Assembly: GCA_963931105.1 (NCBI GenBank)
Contig: OZ007004.1
Coordinates: 1,550,001 to 1,614,000, forward strand
Source: UMGS1590 sp900552455
GTDB lineage: Bacteria > Bacillota > Peptococcia > Peptococcales > Peptococcaceae
Direction of reading: 5' to 3'
Length of the DNA stretch: 64,000 bases
The notes beneath the pieces are model-generated. The model worked only from the letters and a program-made list of their open reading frames with translations, was not told where the DNA came from and made no database searches. The translations under genes and the position numbers were made by a program. This document shows, in pieces, positions 35,061 through 42,725 of the stretch; position 1 is the first letter of the stretch, and every line of letters starts with the position of its first letter.

Positions 35061-35720
35061 ATGCGTGAAGAGGAGAAGATTTTTGCTGGAAAATTGTTCA
35101 ATAATCAGTGCGAGGAGCTGAAAGCGATCAAGCGCAGGATGCACGAGGTGAACCGGCTTGCGAATGCGCTGCCGGAATGGGATCCTGAGCGCGAGGAAAT
35201 GCTGCGCGGGGCGTTTGGCGCGATCGGCAAGACGTTTCATTTTGTGGGGCCGGCGTATATCAATTACGGGACGCACACGTTCATTGGCGAAAATTTCTTT
35301 GCGAATTTCAATTTCACGGTGATGGACGATGCGCGGGTCTACATTGGTGACAATGTGGCGATCGGGCCGAATGTGTCGCTGTTGGCGACGAACCATCCGC
35401 TGATCGCGCAGGAGCGCATGGGGCTGGACGAAGAGGGCCGCACGACGCTGGCGGAATATGCGGAGGACATCCACATTGGCAACAATGTCTGGCTGGCGGC
35501 GAATGTCTGCGTGATCGGCGGGGTGACGATCGGTGATGGCGCGGTGATCGGCGCGGGAAGTGTGGTCACGCGCGATATTCCTGCTGGCTATCTGGCGGTT
35601 GGGGTGCCGTGTCGTCCGCTGCGTCCGATCACAGAAGCGGACAGCTGCCGCGATAGGCTGCTGCCGGAGGACGCGGAATACTTCCGCAACAATTTCCCAG
35701 GCTTTGAGCGGGAGGTTTAA
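35061..35720 (+). CDS. Sugar O-acetyltransferase (maltose/galactoside acetyltransferase type)
   Basis: A 219-residue left-handed beta-helix acetyltransferase of the LacA/Maa/NodL group. The hexapeptide repeats run through YINYGTHTFIGENFFANFN to VIGAGSVVTRDIPAGYLAVG; the catalytic histidine is in LLATNHPL. The enzyme moves acetyl from acetyl-CoA to a sugar hydroxyl, but the acceptor is unknown. The ATG at 35061 follows AAGGGAG; an in-frame TTG two codons earlier is less likely. It stands alone after the SLH gene terminator. Confidence 0.9.
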   Translation: MREEEKIFAGKLFNNQCEELKAIKRRMHEVNRLANALPEWDPEREEMLRGAFGAIGKTFHFVGPAYINYGTHTFIGENFFANFNFTVMDDARVYIGDNVAIGPNVSLLATNHPLIAQERMGLDEEGRTTLAEYAEDIHIGNNVWLAANVCVIGGVTIGDGAVIGAGSVVTRDIPAGYLAVGVPCRPLRPITEADSCRDRLLPEDAEYFRNNFPGFEREV

Positions 35721-35772
35721 CGGTGGGCTCGCAGAATATTTACACAAATTTCCAAAAGATGCGTTTATACCG

Positions 35773-35801
35773 TTGATAAAGCGGTTTGGTTGTGGTATAG
35801 T
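35773..35801 (+). promoter_or_regulatory. 6S RNA promoter
   Basis: TTGATA and TATAGT are separated by 17 bases, placing the start near 35808. Confidence 0.75.
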
Positions 35802-35807
35802 AAGTGC

Positions 35808-36057
35808 AAGGAATCATCCTGCTATGTTTGTAAGTGCCAGTGACATGTTTTGTTCCAACACATTTTTTAACGGGAGCTGATTCTTCACTCGCTGCATTGC
35901 AGCTCTTAGCCTGCGCTTCGGTGCCGGCAGTATTATTGCTACAGAATGCGCGTGAGAAGCACCCACCTGCTTTAGCAGGTTCAAAACCTCACTCCTTACG
36001 GCGGTGCGGGAGCCGATAAACAAATTAGCGACAGATCTCTTGGTCTGCCGCTTTTTT
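35808..36057 (+). ncRNA. ssrS: 6S RNA
   Basis: The 5' part (CCTGCTATGTTTGTAAG then GCCAGT) and the 3' part (GAGAAGCACCCACCTGC, the stem ACCTGCTTTAGCAGGT, TTCAAAACC and GGCGGTGCGGGAG) match the conserved features of 6S RNA, the regulator that mimics an open promoter and sequesters vegetative RNA polymerase. The unit has its own promoter and ends in a terminator. About 250 nucleotides is longer than the typical 180-200; processing at the ends or an extended closing stem would explain it. No protein-coding frame with a ribosome binding site is present in this 430-base gap. Confidence 0.8.
36028..36057 (+). terminator. 6S RNA terminator
   Basis: The stem GCGACAGATC / GGTCTGCCGC with one mismatch is followed by six T residues. 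Confidence 0.8.
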
Positions 36058-36083
36058 GTGCGCATTTGCAGGCTGGTCAGATA

Positions 36084-36112
36084 TTGACAAGCGCGGGGAT
36101 TGCGGGTATCAT
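36084..36112 (+). promoter_or_regulatory. Promoter of yerC-thrC
   Basis: TTGACA and TATCAT are separated by 17 bases, with a leader of about 35 bases. Confidence 0.8.
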
Positions 36113-36152
36113 AGTCGTAGTTTAATGCTTTACTACCAGAAAGAGGCCAGCG

Positions 36153-36470
36153 ATGTATAAACGAAATATTGAAAACAGAATGATCGATGGTTTATTTGAA
36201 GCGCTGTCGTTGGTGCGTACGCGCGAGGAGTATTACCGGTTCTTCGAGGATATCTGCACTGTCGGCGAGCTCAATGCCATCGCACAGCGGCTGGAGGTCG
36301 CGAAGATGCTTGCGAATGAACAGACGTACACCCACATCGCGGAGGCGACGGGCGCCAGCACGGCGACGATCAGCCGCGTGAAAAAATGTCTGAACTATGG
36401 ATCGGACGGCTACAAGCTTGTCCTGGAACGTTTGAAAGAAAAGAAAGAAAAGGATGAAGAAAACGCATGA
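36153..36470 (+). CDS. yerC: YerC/YecD family TrpR-like DNA-binding protein
   Basis: A 105-residue, all-helical protein of the TrpR superfamily, YerC/YecD branch. The conserved stretch EDICTVGELNAIAQRLEVAK and the helix-turn-helix YTHIAEATGASTATISRVKK are both present. It resembles the tryptophan repressor fold, but family members lack a proven tryptophan response. Its TGA overlaps the thrC ATG (ATGA), so the two are translationally coupled. It may regulate thrC or its own operon; this is inferred from position only. Confidence 0.92.
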   Translation: MYKRNIENRMIDGLFEALSLVRTREEYYRFFEDICTVGELNAIAQRLEVAKMLANEQTYTHIAEATGASTATISRVKKCLNYGSDGYKLVLERLKEKKEKDEENA

Positions 36471-37954
36471 GATATATCAGTACGAGAGATAACGCAGAAT
36501 CTGTGCAGGCGGCAGAGGCGATCGTGCGCGGCATGGTGCCGCAGGGCGGGCTGTATGTGCCCCAGGAGATCCCTCAGCTTGACGAAGCGGCGCTTGGCGC
36601 GATGGTGGATCTGAGCTATCAGGCGCTGGCGAAGGAGATCCTGGCGCTTTATCTGGACGATTTTTCCGCGGAAGAGATCAGCACGATGGTGGACGCTGCC
36701 TACGATGCGTCGCGTTTTGACGACGCAGAGGTGACGCCGGTTGTGAAGATCCACGACGGACTTTTCGCGCTGGAGCTTTGGCACGGGCCAACGGCGGCGT
36801 TCAAGGATATGGCGCTGCAGCTTCTGCCACATCTTCTGGTGCATTCGATGAAGAAAACGGGCGTGGACAAGGAGGTTGTGATCCTTGTGGCGACCTCTGG
36901 CGATACAGGCAAGGCTGCGCTGGAGGGCTTCAAGGATGTGGACGGTACGTCGATCATCTGCTTCTATCCAGACGGCGGCGTGAGCGAGGTGCAGGAGCTG
37001 CAGATGCTCACAACGGGCGGCAGCAATACGTACACCTTTGCGGTGAAGGGCAATTTTGACGATTGCCAGCGCGCGGTCAAGGAAGCATTTGCCAACGAGG
37101 CGCTGTTGGCGGAGGTGGACGCGCTGGGCTGCCAGTTCTCGTCGGCCAATTCGATCAACTGGGGCCGTCTGCTGCCGCAGATCGTCTACTATTTTGCGGC
37201 GTATATGCAGCTGGTGCGCAAGGGCGAGATCGCTTTTGGCGACGCGATCGATTTCACGGTGCCAACGGGCAATTTCGGCAACATTCTCGCAGGCTGGTTT
37301 GCGCGCGAAATGGGGCTGCCGATCGGCAAGCTTGTGTGTGCGTCCAACGCCAACGATGTGTTGGATGATTTCATCCGCACGGGCACCTACGATGCGAACC
37401 GTCCGTTTATGAAGACGAACAGCCCATCCATGGATATCCTGATCTCGTCGAATCTGGAGCGTTTCCTCTATTTCATGAGCGGGCGCGATGGCGCTGCGGT
37501 CACGGCGGATATGCAGGCGCTGGCCAAAGATGGCCGCTACAGCGTTTCTGACGCGGTGCGCGAAAACATGGCGCAGGTGCTCGCCAGCGGCGCTGAGAAC
37601 GAAGCGCAGACGCTCGCCATCATCGGCGATGTGTTCGCGAAGGATGGCTACCTTCTCGACACGCACACGGCGGTTGCTGTCGGTGTCGCAGAGGCGCATA
37701 ATGAAGGCCGCGTGATGGTCGTCGATTCGACGGCAAATCCGTACAAATTCGTCGGCGCTGTCAGCGAGGCTGTGAACGGCGAAAAGAGCGACGCCAGCGA
37801 TCTCGATCTGCTCGGCGCGCTTGCGGAAAAAACTGGCGTGCCTGTGCATCCTGCGCTGGCAGATCTCACCGCAAAGCCACGCAGCGAACGCCACGTCATC
37901 ACGACATCTGAGATCAACGAAGCGGTGCTCGGCGTGATCAAGAGCCGCAAATAA
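36467..37954 (+). CDS. thrC: Threonine synthase
   Basis: A 495-residue PLP enzyme that converts O-phosphohomoserine to threonine. Length and features fit the longer bacterial/fungal type: RGMVPQGGLYVP near the start, the PLP lysine in GPTAAFKDMALQ, the phosphate-binding loop VATSGDTGKAALEG, and the later VPTGNFGNILAGW. It overlaps yerC by four bases and has no ribosome binding site of its own beyond AAGAAAGAAAAGGA inside yerC. A terminator follows at 37963. Confidence 0.96.
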   Translation: MRYISTRDNAESVQAAEAIVRGMVPQGGLYVPQEIPQLDEAALGAMVDLSYQALAKEILALYLDDFSAEEISTMVDAAYDASRFDDAEVTPVVKIHDGLFALELWHGPTAAFKDMALQLLPHLLVHSMKKTGVDKEVVILVATSGDTGKAALEGFKDVDGTSIICFYPDGGVSEVQELQMLTTGGSNTYTFAVKGNFDDCQRAVKEAFANEALLAEVDALGCQFSSANSINWGRLLPQIVYYFAAYMQLVRKGEIAFGDAIDFTVPTGNFGNILAGWFAREMGLPIGKLVCASNANDVLDDFIRTGTYDANRPFMKTNSPSMDILISSNLERFLYFMSGRDGAAVTADMQALAKDGRYSVSDAVRENMAQVLASGAENEAQTLAIIGDVFAKDGYLLDTHTAVAVGVAEAHNEGRVMVVDSTANPYKFVGAVSEAVNGEKSDASDLDLLGALAEKTGVPVHPALADLTAKPRSERHVITTSEINEAVLGVIKSRK

Positions 37955-37962
37955 TGAACGTC

Positions 37963-38003
37963 AAGCGTGTCTTCCAAAACGGAAGACGCGCTTTTGCTGT
38001 TTT
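37963..38003 (+). terminator. yerC-thrC terminator
   Basis: The stem AAGCGTGTCTTCC / GGAAGACGCGCTT (one wobble pair) is followed by TTGCTGTTTT. Its last bases overlap the -35 box of the sfsA promoter. Confidence 0.85.
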
Positions 38004-38028
38004 CAGACGCGGCGATTTCCAGTATAAT
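38000..38028 (+). promoter_or_regulatory. sfsA promoter giving a probable leaderless transcript
   Basis: TTTTCA and TATAAT are separated by 17 bases. The expected start, seven bases past the -10 box, falls on the A of the sfsA ATG at 38035. Confidence 0.6.
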
Positions 38029-38034
38029 AGAAGC

Positions 38035-38733
38035 ATGAGTAAAGAACATTTTGAACAGGCGGTGACGGCGCGATTCCTGCGGCGCGTCAACCGCTTTATT
38101 GCAGATATTGAACTTTCAGATGGACAGGTCGTGCAGGCGCATCTCGCCAACACTGGACGCATGCAGGAGCTTTTGCGGCCAGGTGTGGCTGCGCTCGTTC
38201 GTCCGGCAAAAAATCCTGCGCGCAAAACAGCCTGGGACCTGCTCGCGGTCGATCACGGCGGCAGCTGGGTGTGCCTGGCGGCCGCCTGGGCCAACGATTT
38301 TATGCGTGAATGGCTGAGCAAGGGCAGGATTGCCGGCTTCTACGACTGGAAGCAAATTGAGTGGGAAAAAAAGATCGGCAACAGCCGTTTTGACTTCGCC
38401 GTCACTCTGCAGAGTGGCGAGCGTTGGCTTTTGGAGGTGAAATCCGTTAATTATGTTATTGACGGTCACGCTCTGTTTCCAGACGCGCCGACCACGCGCG
38501 GACGTCGCCACGTTGAGGAATTGCTGGCGCTCCGCGAAGAAGGCTGGAATGTCGGCGTGTTTTTCGTGACGATGGGACAGCCCGTCGTGGATGTTGGCTT
38601 CAATGCGGAAAACGATCCGGAATTTGCACGCGTCATGCAGCGTGCCATCGCTGAAGGCGCCGATGTGCGCGCGTTTTCAGCGGAAATTCTGCCGCCGGAT
38701 GTGTATTTTCGCGGCGAGCGTCCGATCAGATAA
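38035..38733 (+). CDS. sfsA: DNA/RNA nuclease SfsA
   Basis: A 232-residue member of the SfsA family, first described as a sugar fermentation stimulation protein and now regarded as a nuclease. The N-terminal block ARFLRRVNRFIADIEL and the HLANTGRMQELL motif are typical, as is the acidic core FDFAVTLQSGERWLLEVKSV. I start it at the ATG at 38035. Upstream codons in the same frame come from the thrC terminator, and no ribosome binding site precedes the ATG, in line with a leaderless message. GGAGG at its 3' end serves the next gene, so the P-loop/Asp23 gene and the helicase loader genes are probably in the same transcript. Confidence 0.92.
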   Translation: MSKEHFEQAVTARFLRRVNRFIADIELSDGQVVQAHLANTGRMQELLRPGVAALVRPAKNPARKTAWDLLAVDHGGSWVCLAAAWANDFMREWLSKGRIAGFYDWKQIEWEKKIGNSRFDFAVTLQSGERWLLEVKSVNYVIDGHALFPDAPTTRGRRHVEELLALREEGWNVGVFFVTMGQPVVDVGFNAENDPEFARVMQRAIAEGADVRAFSAEILPPDVYFRGERPIR

Positions 38734-38744
38734 GGAGGAAGATC

Positions 38745-39560
38745 ATGGAAATCTATGCATTGGTCGGCCCGAGCGGCACTGGCAAAAGCCACCACGCCAC
38801 CGAGCTGGCAGACGAGCTGCAGATCAGCTACATCATCGACGACGGTCTGCTCATCCATAACGGAAAAAAACTCGCCGGCGTTTCCGCAAAAAGCGAGCCA
38901 ACGATGGTCGCCGCCGTCAAGCGCGCCATTTTCCTTGATCAGGAGCACGCCGAGAGTGTGCGCAAAGCGCTGGCGATCTATCGCGTTAAGCGGCTGCTCA
39001 TCCTTGGCACCTCCGAGCACATGATCGATCGCATCGTCGGCGCGCTAAACCTGCCGCCAGTGAAGCAGACCATCTTTATCCAGGATGTCGCGACAGAAGA
39101 AGAGATCGCCATCGCCAAAGAAATGCGTAGCGAAGGCAAGCACGTCATCCCACTGCCTGTCATCGAAGTGCGCAAGGATCTCCCGACAGCCTGGATCGCG
39201 CCAGTCATCGGATTTTTCAAACGCCGCAGCAAGGAAGACACCGAGCAGCGCACCAACGAAAAATCCATCGTGCGCCCAGCTTTTTCTCAGCTCGGCAAAG
39301 TCGTCATCTCAGAGCACGTGTTCGTCGGACTGGCGCGCCACATTGCGCAGGAAACGCAGATCTTTGGCCCAAGCCCGCGCATCACCGTGCAGATGAGCGA
39401 CCTCGGCGCGACCATTCAGATGGAAAGCCGTGTGCGCTACGGCACCGCCATCCAGCGCGAAGTCATGGCCTTTCAGAAGCGCGTCATGGAGCAGATCGAA
39501 CAGCTCACAGGCGTGCCCGTGCGCCGCGTCAACGTGCGCGTGTCCGGCGTCATTCAATAA
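38745..39560 (+). CDS. P-loop NTPase fused to an Asp23/Gls24-like domain
   Basis: A 271-residue protein with two parts. The N-terminal 145 residues start with a Walker A, ALVGPSGTGKSHHATE, and a kinase-like fold in which LLILGTSEHMIDRIV precedes a short linker. After a spacer with RRSKEDTEQRTNEKS, residues about 195-271 (LGKVVISEHVFVGLARHIAQ to VRRVNVRVSGVIQ) look like the Asp23/Gls24 alkaline-shock domain. Asp23 proteins are associated with the envelope or with stress, while the nucleotide-binding part suggests a switch or kinase; the joint function is unknown. It lies 11 bases after sfsA and 21 bases before dnaD. AAGGAGGAAGATC precedes the ATG. Confidence 0.8.
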   Translation: MEIYALVGPSGTGKSHHATELADELQISYIIDDGLLIHNGKKLAGVSAKSEPTMVAAVKRAIFLDQEHAESVRKALAIYRVKRLLILGTSEHMIDRIVGALNLPPVKQTIFIQDVATEEEIAIAKEMRSEGKHVIPLPVIEVRKDLPTAWIAPVIGFFKRRSKEDTEQRTNEKSIVRPAFSQLGKVVISEHVFVGLARHIAQETQIFGPSPRITVQMSDLGATIQMESRVRYGTAIQREVMAFQKRVMEQIEQLTGVPVRRVNVRVSGVIQ

Positions 39561-39581
39561 CAATTTCGGAGAGTATTTCTT

Positions 39582-40517
39582 ATGGATACAAAATTTTTGA
39601 ACTGGTTTTTGTCAGGCGGCTCCGTGGCCGTGCCAAAACGGTTTTTGGCCTACATGGCAACCCTTGAGCTGAGCTTTGAAGAGCTCGGCGAGATCGTTTA
39701 TCTGCTCGCTCAGGAAGGGCGCGTCTCCGCAGGCGACGTTTACGCAAAAACAGCCGCGACCAATCTCGTGCAGAAACATCTCATCACCTACAACGTCGAC
39801 AGCGGCGACGTGTCGTTCCAGCCACTTTTCGACCGCATGCTCGGACAGACCACAGCCGGCGAAGCCGCTGCTGCACAGGGAAACGCAGCAAAGGAGCAGA
39901 GCTACGAAACCCTCACCGAAGTCGTGCGTCGTTATGAAAAAGAGCGCGGCGTCATCCTGCCCGCGAAAGCGCGCGGCGACATCAGCGAAGTCATCCAGCG
40001 CTACGGCTGGGCAAGCGATCTCGTCTACGCCCTCTACGATTATTTTCAGCGCAATCAGCGCCAGCATTATAATTTTCTTTCGTTCGCCCAGCTCGCCCAC
40101 AACGCCGGCGTGAACGATCTCGCCTCGCTGCAGAGTTTTGTCAAAGGTCTCGATTACGAGTTCACAAAAGTGCGCGAAGTGCTGCGCCTTTTGGGCAAGC
40201 GCAACGCGCCGACCGAACCACAGCGCGCCCTCTATGCAAAATGGACCGGCGATTGGGGATTCAGCCACGAGCTCGTGCTCATGGCCATCGACGACACCAC
40301 CGGTGCCGACAATCCGAGTATGAACTATCTCGACGCCATCCTCGAAAACTGGCGCCGTATGGGCATCAGCCGCCGCGATCAGGTCGAAGCCTATCGCGCC
40401 CAGCAGAAAAATACCCGCGCACAGAATCGCGCCGCGCGTCCCGCAGTTAAAAAACGCGCGCAAACACGCTACGTCAGCCAGGAAGGGCCGCGCGATTTTT
40501 CGGACAGGGAGGAATAA
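39582..40517 (+). CDS. DnaD/DnaB-type replication initiation protein
   Basis: A 311-residue primosome protein. The N-terminal winged helix spans about residues 1-90 (VPKRFLAYMATLELSFEELG), and a DnaD-like C-terminal domain contains LTEVVRRYEKERGVI and later YLDAILENWRRMGI, the YxxxILxxW signature of this family. The tail is basic (PAVKKRAQTRYV). Such proteins help load the replicative helicase at oriC or at stalled forks. The next gene, a DnaI/DnaC-type loader, starts three bases after its stop, a classical pairing. Confidence 0.92.
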   Translation: MDTKFLNWFLSGGSVAVPKRFLAYMATLELSFEELGEIVYLLAQEGRVSAGDVYAKTAATNLVQKHLITYNVDSGDVSFQPLFDRMLGQTTAGEAAAAQGNAAKEQSYETLTEVVRRYEKERGVILPAKARGDISEVIQRYGWASDLVYALYDYFQRNQRQHYNFLSFAQLAHNAGVNDLASLQSFVKGLDYEFTKVREVLRLLGKRNAPTEPQRALYAKWTGDWGFSHELVLMAIDDTTGADNPSMNYLDAILENWRRMGISRRDQVEAYRAQQKNTRAQNRAARPAVKKRAQTRYVSQEGPRDFSDREE

Positions 40518-40520
40518 TTG

Positions 40521-41477
40521 ATGGCACAATTAAAATCGAAACGAGAACAGAAAAAACAGGAGCGCGACGATCGCGTGCAGGCCATGCACCGTGCGCATCC
40601 TGATATCGCCGATGTCGACGCGCGCATGCAGGCGCACGCCCTTTCCTGCGTGCGCAAAAGCCTCAGTGGTGAAACAACCGGGCTCGATGCTGCCGATACC
40701 GAGTATCAGGCGCTGCTCGCCGAACGACGAAAACTCCTCGCTCAATACGGCCTTTCAGAGAAAATTTATGAGCCACAGTGGGATTGCCCCATCTGCGAGG
40801 ATCGTGGTTACGTGCGCCCCGGCGTGCCCTGCGTCTGCCAAAGCGACAGTCGTCGCGAAGCCAGTTTTCTTGCCAGCGGCCTGCCGGAAAAATATCGCGA
40901 TAAAACCTTCGCCAATTTCCGCACCGATGTCTACAGCGACCCCGCAGATATGGAGCGCAAGCTCGCGCGCATCCAGCGCTTCATCGACAAGCTCGCCGCC
41001 CACCAGCCAATGGGCAACCTCGTGTTGCGCGGCTTCGTCGGTCGCGGCAAAACCCACCTCTCCGCAGCCATCGCCAACGCCTGCATCGAGCGCGGACTCA
41101 CTGTCGTCTATCGTCGCACCGACGACCTCCTCGACCTCATCCGCGTCAGCAAATTTGAGCGCGGCCAGGACAGCGACGAAACCATCCGCACCTTCGACCT
41201 CCTGCATAGCTGCGACCTCCTCATCCTCGACGATTTTGGCGCCGAAGCCCGCACAGAATTTGCCATCGACGAGCTCACCCGACTCATCGAAGACCGCAAC
41301 CTCCGCAATAAATCCTGGGTCCTCAACACCAACCTCGAATATGGCGACATCGAAAAACTCTACGACCCACGCCTCATGGACCGCATCGATGAAAAAGCAA
41401 CCGTTTTTCGCCTGGAAATGCCAGAAAGCTTCCGACGTGAAGAAGCAAGGAAGGATTTGGATGTGGAGTTGATATAA
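40521..41477 (+). CDS. dnaI: DnaI/DnaC-type helicase loader ATPase
   Basis: A 318-residue AAA+ ATPase that loads the replicative helicase. The N-terminal zinc-binding region has CPICEDRGYV and CVC, as in DnaI. The AAA+ core has Walker A GFVGRGKTHL, Walker B LLILDDFG and arginine-rich motifs in LMDRIDEKATVFRL. GGGAGG precedes the ATG at 40521; an adjacent TTG would be three bases earlier. Its stop codon is directly followed by a chloramphenicol acetyltransferase remnant in the same frame, a sign of a deletion or insertion at this point. Confidence 0.94.
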   Translation: MAQLKSKREQKKQERDDRVQAMHRAHPDIADVDARMQAHALSCVRKSLSGETTGLDAADTEYQALLAERRKLLAQYGLSEKIYEPQWDCPICEDRGYVRPGVPCVCQSDSRREASFLASGLPEKYRDKTFANFRTDVYSDPADMERKLARIQRFIDKLAAHQPMGNLVLRGFVGRGKTHLSAAIANACIERGLTVVYRRTDDLLDLIRVSKFERGQDSDETIRTFDLLHSCDLLILDDFGAEARTEFAIDELTRLIEDRNLRNKSWVLNTNLEYGDIEKLYDPRLMDRIDEKATVFRLEMPESFRREEARKDLDVELI

Positions 41478-41579
41478 CTATGGACGCTGACAATGGTACA
41501 GGCGCATCATTCATTTGTGGATGGGCTGCATATTGGATTGTTTGTGGAAAAACTACAGGCGTATTTGGATGAGTGTTGA
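41478..41579 (+). pseudogene. C-terminal remnant of a chloramphenicol-acetyltransferase-like gene
   Basis: Directly after the dnaI stop the same frame reads LTMVQAHHSFVDGLHIGLFV then EKLQAYLDEC and a TGA. The order HH-x4-DG-x2-x3-F followed by a short helix is the end of the CAT family, whose catalytic histidine is in HHAxCDG. The second histidine, aspartate and glycine are kept. The N-terminal 85 percent is missing and there is no ribosome binding site, so this is a relic. The G-rich codons resemble the genes that follow rather than dnaI. Confidence 0.7.
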
Positions 41580-41595
41580 GAGCTGGTGGATGCAA

Positions 41596-42315
41596 ATGAA
41601 AATTATAAATGTTGGCAGTCGTGCGATGAATACCTGGTTATATGCTGTTTCGGATGGCTGGGTAATGGTAGATACGGGCTATCCTGAGAGCATGGATCGT
41701 GTGATTCATCGGATGAAGCGTGTAGGGATTTTGCCGGAAGAGGTGAAGGTGATCTTTTTGACGCACGCGCATGACGATCATGCGGGATTTTTGAACGCGT
41801 GGTTGGCGAGATATCCACAAGTGAAGGTGGTAGCAAGTGAGAAATCACTAGCGGTGCTTTTGAGGGGGCAGAATCCTTTTGACGGCGGCTGTAGCAGTAT
41901 ATTAGCGTGGATGTTTTGTCAGGTTATGAAGCTGGCTGGAAAGGGTGCGCATCGTTTTCCAACGTTGGAGTGGCAATTTTTAGAGCGCTTTGTACTTGCA
42001 GAAAAACAACATATGTCAGAGGCTGAGGCTTTGGTTTCTGGACGCATCTTGGAAACGCCCGGCCACACTGCAGACTCTCTGTCACTCATGGTTGATGACC
42101 TTGTGTTTTGTGGCGATGCGGCGATGAATGGGGTGCCAAGTCTGCGACGTGTGACAATTTGGATTGAAAATATGGAGGATTTTGCACATTCCTGGGAGAC
42201 ATTGATTGCAAGCGGTGCAGCCGTGCTTTATCCAGGTCATGGACGACCGTTCAAAATGGCGGATCTGGCGCGGTTTCAAAGTGCGCTTAGAAAAATCAGG
42301 TTGTATTGCTTGTGA
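41596..42315 (+). CDS. MBL-fold hydrolase
   Basis: A 239-residue metallo-beta-lactamase-fold protein. The metal motif is LTHAHDDHAGF, with further ligands in TPGHTADS, FCGDAAM and YPGHGRP. The region between (about residues 95-140) is hydrophobic and variable, as in lactonase-like members. I start it at the ATG at 41596, preceded by GCTGGTGGATG, a weak site; upstream in-frame ATGs fall inside the CAT relic. Substrate unknown. Its base use (T and G rich) differs from the dnaD-dnaI genes before it, suggesting separate acquisition together with the CAT relic. Confidence 0.85.
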   Translation: MKIINVGSRAMNTWLYAVSDGWVMVDTGYPESMDRVIHRMKRVGILPEEVKVIFLTHAHDDHAGFLNAWLARYPQVKVVASEKSLAVLLRGQNPFDGGCSSILAWMFCQVMKLAGKGAHRFPTLEWQFLERFVLAEKQHMSEAEALVSGRILETPGHTADSLSLMVDDLVFCGDAAMNGVPSLRRVTIWIENMEDFAHSWETLIASGAAVLYPGHGRPFKMADLARFQSALRKIRLYCL

Positions 42316-42331
42316 AAGAAGGAGACGAAAA

Positions 42332-42613
42332 ATGGAATACATGATGTATATGATCGTCATGATTGTGGCGGTGTTGACTTCCGTGGAGATCTCGTCGCTG
42401 AAAAAGCAGGTGCGGGCGCTACAGGTGCAGCTGAACGCGCTGGCGCAGGCGACGGGGCATGAGGATCTGTCGGCCTGGTATGTGGCGGACGAGGTGAAGG
42501 CGCAGGTGCGCGCGCTGAAAGAAGATGGTAAGGTCGTGGAAGCGGTGAAGATGGTTCGCGAGGCGACGGGGTTGTCGCTGGAAGATGCGAAGCATTTTGT
42601 GGACGAACTATGA
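42332..42613 (+). CDS. Membrane-anchored protein with an L7/L12 C-terminal-like domain
   Basis: A 93-residue protein. One N-terminal membrane segment (MMYMIVMIVAVLTSV) is followed by a coiled-coil-like helix (SSLKKQVRALQVQLNAL) and then a 35-residue domain ending in VVEAVKMVREATGLSLEDAK. That end closely follows the ribosomal protein L7/L12 C-terminal pattern K-x-VR-x-xTGLxLxEAKxxV. L12 uses this surface to recruit translation GTPases; a membrane-tethered copy could recruit similar partners, but this is speculation. AGAAGGAGACG precedes the ATG. It lies 16 bases after the MBL gene and is probably cotranscribed with it. Confidence 0.75.
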   Translation: MEYMMYMIVMIVAVLTSVEISSLKKQVRALQVQLNALAQATGHEDLSAWYVADEVKAQVRALKEDGKVVEAVKMVREATGLSLEDAKHFVDEL

Positions 42614-42725
42614 GCGACAGCGGTGGCGAGGGCTGCCGTTTTTTTGTTGCGCGGATGGGTTGCCGCGCGCGACGCTTCGCGGTACAATGGGGGCAGAATA
42701 GTTTGACAATGGAGGAGGTTTGGAG

